DNA from: Bradymonas sp963697525 | GTDB taxonomy: Bacteria > Myxococcota_A > Bradymonadia > Bradymonadales > Bradymonadaceae | Assembly: GCA_963697525.1 (NCBI GenBank) | Contig: OY969087.1 | Location: 6,014,001-6,078,000 of the forward strand | Direction: 5' to 3' | DNA length: 64,000 nucleotides | Shown here: positions 58,593-64,000 of the stretch, in pieces | Layout of the letters: each line of letters starts with the position of its first letter | How positions within the stretch are numbered: position 1 is the first letter of the stretch | Made by a program: the position numbers and the translations under genes | Notes under the pieces: model-generated | Database searches by the model: none | The model's input: the letters and a program-made list of their open reading frames with translations, nothing else | What the model was told of the DNA's origin: nothing

Positions 58593-60440
58593 ATGCAGAC
58601 TCGATACGCCCGTTCTTTTGCTATGCGATTGCTGATCATCTCAGCGATGGTCTTGGCCTTCGCCGGCTGCGGCGACACCGCGTCCACCGGTGTCCCACAT
58701 CTCGGTTCGACTGACACCGGAGATGTCGTCAGCGATACCGGGGGTGGTGGCACGGCCGATGCTGGGGACACCGGGGACACTGGTGACATTGGTGACACCG
58801 GGGATACTAGCGATACCTCCAATTTGCCCGAATGCACGACCGGCGCGGACTGCGACAGCGGCGTGTGTGACACCCAGACGGGCATGTGTGCGGAGCCCTC
58901 GTGTGACGACGCCGTTCAGAACGGCGACGAGACCGACGTTGACTGCGGCGGCTCGTGCACGACGAGCTGCTCGGCCGGCGCGCATTGCGCGTCCGATTCG
59001 GATTGCGGTGACAACGCGACCTGCGATTCTACCGCGTCGACCTGTGATTGCGACGACGGCTACGAGGCCGACGACCAAGGAGCCTGCGTGGACATCGACG
59101 AGTGCGCCAACGGTACCGACAACTGCGACACCCTCGCTGGTTGCACCAACACCCCCGGCGGTTTCTCCTGCGGCAGTTGCCCCTCCGGCTACAATGACGT
59201 CAACGGCGACGGCACCTCCTGCGTCGACATCGACGAGTGCGCCAACGGCACCGACAACTGCGACACCCTCGCTGGTTGCACCAACACCCCCGGCGGTTTC
59301 TCCTGCGGCAGTTGCCCCTCCGGCTACAATGACGTCAACGGCGACGGCACCTCCTGCGTCGACATCGACGAGTGCGCCAACGGCACCGACAACTGCGACA
59401 CCCTCGCTGGTTGCACCAACACCCCCGGCGGTTTCTCCTGCGGCAGTTGCCCCTCCGGCTACAATGACGTCAACGGCGACGGCACCTCCTGCGTCGACAT
59501 CGACGAGTGCGCCAACGGCACCGACAACTGCGACACCCTCGCTGGTTGCACCAACACCCCCGGCGGTTTCTCCTGCGGCAGTTGCCCCTCCGGCTACAAT
59601 GACGTCAACGGCGACGGCACCTCCTGCGTCGACATCGACGAGTGTGCCAACGGCACAGCCAATTGCCGGGCAGACCAAAATTGTACGAACACGGCGGGAA
59701 GCTTCACCTGTTCCTGCCCGACCGGCATGCTCGACGACGGTACCAGTTGCCGGTGGCCGACGTCCTGCCAGGAGGCGCTCACCCAGGGTATTAGTCAGGG
59801 TGACGGCATCTACACCATCGACCCGGACAAGTCCGGCGCCGTCGCTGCCTTCCAGACCTACTGTGATATGACCACCAACGGTGGCGGTTGGACGCTGGCC
59901 ATCAAGGCCGACGGCCGCCTGTCGACCTTTCAATATGACCAGCCCATCTGGACAAACTCCTCGCTGCTCAACCCGACCAACCCGGGTCTCAACCACACCG
60001 AGGCCAAGCTGGAGACGTTCAACTCCGTGCCCTTTTCGGAGGTGATGATCGGGCTGGAATACCCCGTCAGCACGGGAACCCCCAGCTTCAACTACATGGT
60101 GCTCACCAAGGCGGCGCCGTCGCTGCTCAGTGTCTTCCAGGGCGGCTTTCAGGCCACTACTCAGGGCCGCGCTGCCTGGAAAGCCATGATCTCGGGCAGC
60201 TCGCTGCAGCCCAACTGTAACCGGGAGGGCTTCAACAACTACCATTCCTACAGTCGGGCCCGTATCGGGATCCTCGGCAACCAGGAGAACGACTGTACCA
60301 GTCCCGACTCCCATATCGGCATCGGAGGCGGCGGGACCACGTGTGGCCAGGCCGACGTCAGCGTCGGCAACTCCGCCGGCTGCTCGCCGGATAACGGCGA
60401 TGTGAACCTACGCGCCTTCGGCGTGGTCTACGTGCGCTGA
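58593..60440 (+). CDS. Lipoprotein with calcium-binding EGF-like repeats and fibrinogen-like C-terminus
   Basis: The 615-residue product has a lipobox (LAFAGC, Cys about 26; an in-frame ATG at 58623 is an alternative start), then a Gly/Asp/Thr linker with repeated DTGDTGD. A Cys-rich segment (CSAGAHCASDSDCGDN) precedes four near-identical 45-residue EGF repeats and a diverged fifth (about 167-388), each opening with DIDECANGT, the calcium-binding EGF signature. The C-terminal about 220 residues start with SCQEALTQGISQGDGIYTID and include FQTYCDMTTNGGGWTLAIKA, which is the start of a fibrinogen-related domain. The likely role is adhesion or recognition at the cell surface. Confidence 0.85.
   Translation: MQTRYARSFAMRLLIISAMVLAFAGCGDTASTGVPHLGSTDTGDVVSDTGGGGTADAGDTGDTGDIGDTGDTSDTSNLPECTTGADCDSGVCDTQTGMCAEPSCDDAVQNGDETDVDCGGSCTTSCSAGAHCASDSDCGDNATCDSTASTCDCDDGYEADDQGACVDIDECANGTDNCDTLAGCTNTPGGFSCGSCPSGYNDVNGDGTSCVDIDECANGTDNCDTLAGCTNTPGGFSCGSCPSGYNDVNGDGTSCVDIDECANGTDNCDTLAGCTNTPGGFSCGSCPSGYNDVNGDGTSCVDIDECANGTDNCDTLAGCTNTPGGFSCGSCPSGYNDVNGDGTSCVDIDECANGTANCRADQNCTNTAGSFTCSCPTGMLDDGTSCRWPTSCQEALTQGISQGDGIYTIDPDKSGAVAAFQTYCDMTTNGGGWTLAIKADGRLSTFQYDQPIWTNSSLLNPTNPGLNHTEAKLETFNSVPFSEVMIGLEYPVSTGTPSFNYMVLTKAAPSLLSVFQGGFQATTQGRAAWKAMISGSSLQPNCNREGFNNYHSYSRARIGILGNQENDCTSPDSHIGIGGGGTTCGQADVSVGNSAGCSPDNGDVNLRAFGVVYVR
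59091..59630 (+). repeat. Four tandem 135-bp repeats encoding EGF units
   Basis: Units begin at 59091, 59226, 59361 and 59496, each 135 bases and each starting GACATCGACGAGTGCGCC. Units 2 to 4 look identical; unit 1 differs by about one base (AACGGT for AACGGC). A diverged fifth copy starts at 59631. Near-perfect identity, including third codon positions, means recent duplication or gene conversion, so copy number may vary between strains. Confidence 0.92.
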
Positions 60441-60474
60441 CCGCGCCGTTCACCGACAAACCGAGCCACGAACG

Positions 60475-60508
60475 AGGCCGCCGAACCGACTACCCGGTTC
60501 GGCGGCCT
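60475..60508 (+). terminator. Rho-independent terminator after the EGF/fibrinogen-like gene
   Basis: AGGCCGCCGAACC (60475-60487) and GGTTCGGCGGCCT (60496-60508) pair perfectly over 13 bases around an 8-base loop, followed by TTGATTT. It lies 35 bases after the lipoprotein stop. Confidence 0.82.
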
Positions 60509-60510
60509 TT

Positions 60511-60797
60511 GATTTACTGCCGGCTGGCCTCCCTTCGGCGCTCCATTTTTCCGGGTCGCGTGTCCGCCGTTCGAACAGAGAAAACGATTCGCCACCCAAT
60601 CCCTCACCGCCCCCAAAACCCTCCAAAACCAACTACCCTTCAACCACTTACACCCCCCAAAACCCTCCATATCTCGACGCCCACCCAAAAAAACACGCAA
60701 CGAAACCCGTGGTTTTGCCGAAAACCATTATGAGACGTACGACGACCGTTCGAGCCATTTCGACAGCCCCCATCATCGCCGCTGGCGAGGAGATACC
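60511..60797. other. Intergenic region with CCAAAACCCTCC repeats
   Basis: The top strand is C/A-rich and G-poor here, unlike the flanking genes. CCAAAACCCTCC occurs twice (about 60619 and 60657) with related AAAACC pieces between. GAGGAGATACC at 60788-60797 is the ribosome site for the next gene. No convincing small gene is seen; the promoter of the next gene must lie here. Confidence 0.5.
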
Positions 60798-61490
60798 ATG
60801 CAAGAACTACAAGCCGACAAAAACGACCTGGACCGAGTCTACGACAACTACCAGTTGGGCGACCTGCTCACGGCTGTGTATCGCGGCAGCGACTACCGTT
60901 TTGGCTGCCTGCACTTCGCCGAACCGATGGGCGAAGGCAACTACCCCGACCACCTGGTCAACCCGCCCGAGTTCATGCAGAGCGGCTGGACGGAGTTCCA
61001 CGAGATTCCGATGGTCCTGCATCCCCAAAAGGGCGCGCTGCTGCTGACGAGCGTGTGGTATACGGACGAGTATCCGCAGGCGTCGCTGGGCGAACTCATC
61101 GAGGAGGAGCACAGCCAACTGACCGCGCTCGAATGGAAGATTCGCGACCAACTCGAATGCGTGGGCTATTGGGCCAACCGCGCCATCGTTCTGGGCGTGG
61201 GCCTCGTCGCGGGCCAGCGCGTCCCCGAGGACGAGCGCCCCGCCAACGTGCCCGACGTGGCCATCATCGACCGCGACAAGCTGCCCCAACTCGCCACCCA
61301 CATCGACGCGCTCTTCGAGCACTACACCACCCCGGCCGCCCGTCCGGTCGACGAATGGGGCGACCGCCTCGTCGCCGACCTCACCGCCGATAACTCGTTC
61401 TTGGGCTGCTTCGTCGACGAGGAGCAGCACATCAATACCTACGAGAGCTGCGGCTTGGAGCTCGACGGACTGGTCGAGCCCGCCGCGTGA
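60798..61490 (+). CDS. Soluble protein of unknown function (230 aa)
   Basis: The acidic 230-residue product has no signal peptide or membrane segment. Landmarks are DRVYDNYQLGDLLTAVYRG, FHEIPMVLHPQKGALLLTS, WYTDEYPQASLGELIEEEH and a C-terminal GCFVDEEQHINTYESCGLEL. It starts behind a strong GAGGAGA site. No known family is recognised. Confidence 0.72.
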   Translation: MQELQADKNDLDRVYDNYQLGDLLTAVYRGSDYRFGCLHFAEPMGEGNYPDHLVNPPEFMQSGWTEFHEIPMVLHPQKGALLLTSVWYTDEYPQASLGELIEEEHSQLTALEWKIRDQLECVGYWANRAIVLGVGLVAGQRVPEDERPANVPDVAIIDRDKLPQLATHIDALFEHYTTPAARPVDEWGDRLVADLTADNSFLGCFVDEEQHINTYESCGLELDGLVEPAA

Positions 61491-61548
61491 GTCTTCGCCT
61501 GTCGGCAAAACGCGTTGTGCCCCGCGCATCAGCGACACGGGCGTCTTG

Positions 61549-61613
61549 CGCTCTTGGGCGAGCTGACCTAAAAGACACACAAGCACCCTTTACTTTGAGT
61601 TCGCCCAAGAGCG
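61549..61613. repeat. 13-bp inverted repeat with 39-bp spacer
   Basis: CGCTCTTGGGCGA (61549-61561) and TCGCCCAAGAGCG (61601-61613) are perfect reverse complements. The spacer contains an A/C-rich stretch. There is no T-tract. It lies between the unknown gene and the next lipoprotein and could be a long-loop hairpin, a protein-binding pair or a trace of a small mobile repeat. Confidence 0.65.
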
Positions 61614-61683
61614 ATGGGTTGGGCCGTGGGACGCATCGGCCACCGTCCGGCAGCAAGACCCCTTCGAACCGCAGGAGCACGTG

Positions 61684-62658
61684 ATGAAATGTCGCATGTT
61701 GTTTTTGGTACTCTTCACTTCGTCCTTGGCCGTCGCCGGATGTAGCAGTGACGATGGTGGCGGTTCGCGCGCCGACCAGGACGCTGCGACCAGCAGCGAC
61801 ACCGGCGCGGATGGAGGTGATGTCGCCGCGTCGGATACCGGCGCCTCGACCGACTCCGGCGCCACCGCCGACTCTGGCTCTACCGCCGACTCTGGCTCTA
61901 CCGCCGACTCTGGCTCCACCGCCGACTCTGGCTCCACCGCCGACACTGGCTCCACCGCCGACACTGGCTCCACCGCCGACTCCGGCTCCACCACCGACAC
62001 TGGCTCCTCGACCGATGCCGGCAGCGATGCCTCCACCACTGCCCAGGTCTCGGGCACCTATCACCTCACCGACTATGCCACCTCCGATCCCATCCGCGAC
62101 ATGTCGCTGACTGTCGGAGGCAACTCCGCCACCACCGACTCCTCCGGGACAGCGACCGTCCAACACGCGGCCAACACCCCCTTCGAGGTCGTCGCGAGCA
62201 AGACGGGCTATCCCGACTACTACTTCACCGGCATCACCGGCGCGACCGACTACACCACCACGTGGGGACTGGCCGATAAGACGACATTGAACCAGCTCGC
62301 CGGCGCACTCTCGCTGACATGGGACCAGACCAAAGGTCTCGTGGTCGTCCAGGTTCGCCAGGCCGGCGCTCAGGGCGGGATGACCGGACTTGCCGGCGCC
62401 ACCGTTACGCTCGACACCACCGCGGAAGCCACTTTTGCTGCCGACAGCACCTCGATGCTGGGTTTCACACCGGGCAACACGACGCACGAGCCGGGCTTGG
62501 TCTACTTCATCAACGTGCCCACCGGCGACTTCGTGCCCACGGTGACCCCTCCCACCGGTTATAGCTGCGTCGTCGCCCCGGGGTTGGCCACCTCCATCAC
62601 AGCCAGCTCGTATGCCGGCGGGTTCACGGTGCTGGAGTTCGACTGCACCTCCAATTGA
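61684..62658 (+). CDS. Lipoprotein with Ser/Thr/Asp repeat linker, unknown
   Basis: The product is about 324 residues with a lipobox (SLAVAGC, Cys about 20). The linker at about 55-110 is a perfect-to-near-perfect repeat of GSTADS or GSTADT. A C-terminal part of about 190 residues contains GTYHLTDYATSDPIRDMSLTV and ATVQHAANTPFEVVASKTGY, which looks like a carboxypeptidase-regulatory-like or Ig-like beta-sandwich. No enzyme motif is seen. GTG 61681 and ATG 61684 are adjacent; ATG has the better spacing to AGGAG. Confidence 0.75.
   Translation: MKCRMLFLVLFTSSLAVAGCSSDDGGGSRADQDAATSSDTGADGGDVAASDTGASTDSGATADSGSTADSGSTADSGSTADSGSTADTGSTADTGSTADSGSTTDTGSSTDAGSDASTTAQVSGTYHLTDYATSDPIRDMSLTVGGNSATTDSSGTATVQHAANTPFEVVASKTGYPDYYFTGITGATDYTTTWGLADKTTLNQLAGALSLTWDQTKGLVVVQVRQAGAQGGMTGLAGATVTLDTTAEATFAADSTSMLGFTPGNTTHEPGLVYFINVPTGDFVPTVTPPTGYSCVVAPGLATSITASSYAGGFTVLEFDCTSN
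61864..62007 (+). repeat. Eight tandem 18-bp repeats in the lipoprotein linker
   Basis: Units of the form ACCGCCGACTCTGGCTCT start every 18 bases from 61864 to 61990. The first two are identical, the next two differ only in the last base, and the last four carry one to three changes. They encode TADSGS or TADTGS hexapeptides. Slippage can change linker length in steps of six residues without a frameshift. Confidence 0.88.
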
Positions 62659-62762
62659 GGCGGCGATTTACTTTGCCTCGACTTCGCCGCACAATGCGGC
62701 CTTCACCCCCCGCAGCTGTGGCGCCACTTTGAGAGTGGCGCCACTACGAGAATAGGCAAGCG

Positions 62763-64000
62763 ATGAGCGATCAGCCCTACCAAACCGACCTGGAGTATCT
62801 CGAAGAAGAGATGGAGTGGGTCGAGCTGCGATGCAAGCGCATCATCACCAAGCGTCTCGTCAACGAGATGTCGGCCGAAGATGACGCGGGTGTGTACTAC
62901 AACCCGAGCTACCACGGGCACGTCGACCAGTCGCTCGACGCGCTGGTCGACCGGCGCGACCGCCTGGCTAACCAGGAGCGCAAGCTGCGTATGCGCATCG
63001 ACTCGCGGCTGGCGTTGACGCGCCAGGCCGGCGAGCCGGTGGCCGTCGACCGCCTGGTCGAGTTGTACGGGCTGGACCACTTCGAGCGCACGGTGCTGCT
63101 TCTGGCCGCGTCGGTGACCTTCTCGCGTCGCTTCTTGCAGCTCTTCGGGCGCATCTGGAACGGCTATGAGGCGCTCATCGTCGAGACCATTTTTAGCTTC
63201 TGCGAGCTGTCCTACGGTGAGCGCATCACCCACTTGAAGCGCTTCAGCCAACAGGGCGCGCTGTTTCGCCACGAGCTCGTCTCGCTGAACTTCGGCCAGC
63301 GCATCCAGACGCCGCAGGAGCTGCTCGACGCCCAGGTGCGCATCTCCAACCGCACCTTCGATTTTCTGGTCGGCGACGATCACTTCATGGACGAGTTCAT
63401 GGAGTTTTCGTCGGTCGAGGAGCCGCGCGCACACCTCGACCAGGTCGTCCTCGACGAGCGCGACAAGCAGCGCATCCGCTCGGTCGTCGAGCGCCACGAC
63501 GTCTACCTGCAAAAGCGCGCCGAGTGGGGCTTCGACGACATCATCGCCTACGGCAAGGGCATCCTGATGCTGTTTTACGGCAGGCCGGGCACCGGCAAGA
63601 CGATGATGGCCCACGCGGTCGCCGACGAGATGGACATGAAGGTGCTCAACGTGGACATCCCCACGTTCATCAACCACTACGACTCCCAGCGCTTCTTGCC
63701 CGCGCTGTTTCGCGAAGCGAAGATGCAAAACGCGATTCTCTTCTTCGACGAATGCGAAGCATTATTCGCCTCGCGCATGAGCGGCAACCCCTTGATGTCG
63801 CTGCTTTTGACCGAGATCGAGCGCTTCGAGGGCGTGGCCATCCTGGCGACCAACCTCCCCCAACAGCTCGACGAGGCCCTCGAGCGGCGCATCTTGGTGC
63901 GGGTCAACTTCCCCGAACCGGACACCGAGGCTCGCCGCGCCATCTGGGCCAGCCACCTGCCGTCGGCCGCGCCGGTGGCCGGCGACGTCGACATCGACCA
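62763..64000 (+). CDS. AAA+ ATPase, ClpA/FtsH-like core (3' end outside window)
   Basis: The open frame starts at ATG 62763 (MSDQPYQTDLEYLEEEMEWV) and continues to the last base, so the C-terminus is outside the window. The N-terminal 270 residues are helical, with VDRLVELYGLDHFERTVLLL, as in the AAA proteins that carry an N-terminal winged-helix-like domain. The core is seen at about 280-412: Walker A YGRPGTGKTMMAHAV, Walker B AILFFDECEALF, sensor 1 VAILATNLPQQLDEAL and the start of the Arg-finger region (RRILVRVNFPEPD). Substrate is unknown. The gene was traced directly from the sequence. Confidence 0.9.
   Translation, partial: MSDQPYQTDLEYLEEEMEWVELRCKRIITKRLVNEMSAEDDAGVYYNPSYHGHVDQSLDALVDRRDRLANQERKLRMRIDSRLALTRQAGEPVAVDRLVELYGLDHFERTVLLLAASVTFSRRFLQLFGRIWNGYEALIVETIFSFCELSYGERITHLKRFSQQGALFRHELVSLNFGQRIQTPQELLDAQVRISNRTFDFLVGDDHFMDEFMEFSSVEEPRAHLDQVVLDERDKQRIRSVVERHDVYLQKRAEWGFDDIIAYGKGILMLFYGRPGTGKTMMAHAVADEMDMKVLNVDIPTFINHYDSQRFLPALFREAKMQNAILFFDECEALFASRMSGNPLMSLLLTEIERFEGVAILATNLPQQLDEALERRILVRVNFPEPDTEARRAIWASHLPSAAPVAGDVDID

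Noticed and set aside
59091..59630. CRISPR-like array
   Set aside because: The repeats are 135 bp, directly adjacent with no spacers, and lie in frame inside an EGF-repeat gene.

Overview
The window is high-GC bacterial chromosome (mostly coding, short gaps, genes on both strands). No rRNA, tRNA, CRISPR array, insertion sequence or phage gene was seen. Several large lipoproteins have Asp/Thr/Ala/Ser-rich linkers right after the lipobox. Two of these carry animal-like modules: EGF-like repeats with a GON domain, and calcium-binding EGF repeats with a fibrinogen-like domain. Together with a zinc-ribbon Ser/Thr kinase and a giant STAND/TPR/winged-helix protein, this points to a large-genome predatory or surface-attached lineage of the old Deltaproteobacteria. 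Bradymonadales-like or Myxococcota-like is my inference; there is no marker gene to prove it.

Layout. 1-7.5 kb: a decayed gene, an ABC-F ATPase, a dienoyl-CoA-isomerase-like crotonase, a fluoride-resistance operon (crcB plus a DUF190 gene) behind a clear fluoride riboswitch, a FUSC transporter and an RNase D-like exonuclease. 7.9-10.3 kb: EGF/GON lipoprotein. 10.4-12.5 kb: VOC protein and an ABC-2 type exporter pair. 12.6-22.7 kb: an essentially complete reductive pyrimidine catabolic locus, with an NCS1 permease and dihydropyrimidinase on the minus strand, divergent from preT-preA, beta-ureidopropionase, a CoA-acylating semialdehyde dehydrogenase and a class III aminotransferase. The route would be uracil/thymine to dihydropyrimidine to N-carbamoyl-beta-amino acid to beta-amino acid to semialdehyde to acyl-CoA. 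22.8-30.1 kb: GrpE-like protein, Ser/Thr kinase, glycosyltransferase, a lipoprotein, an SRPBCC protein, a CYP152 peroxygenase remnant and a BaiN-type flavoprotein. 30.3-40.4 kb: a tightly coupled cluster sbcD (frameshifted) - sbcC - small exported protein - SF1 helicase with a C-terminal Vsr-like nuclease domain. 40.4-49.7 kb: minus-strand lipoproteins (including two probable beta-propeller proteins), a YchJ protein and a membrane protein. 49.8-54.8 kb: cyclase-like/STAND/TPR/wHTH protein, a membrane protein and a DJ-1/PfpI protein. 54.8-58.4 kb: monooxygenase, a long hexanucleotide array, a frameshifted RuvC-like gene, a frameshifted methyltransferase and unknown genes. 58.6-64 kb: EGF/fibrinogen-like lipoprotein, an unknown protein, another Asp/Thr/Ser-linker lipoprotein and an AAA+ ATPase cut by the window end.

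For follow-up: the sbcDC-helicase/nuclease cluster as a candidate DNA-processing or defence unit; three independent single-base frameshifts that all lie at GATC-type sites; composite repeats that flank the ureidopropionase gene in opposite orientation and have replaced the end of preA; a hairpin that holds the dihydropyrimidinase ribosome-binding site; and a roughly 520-bp (CCGNNN)n array.
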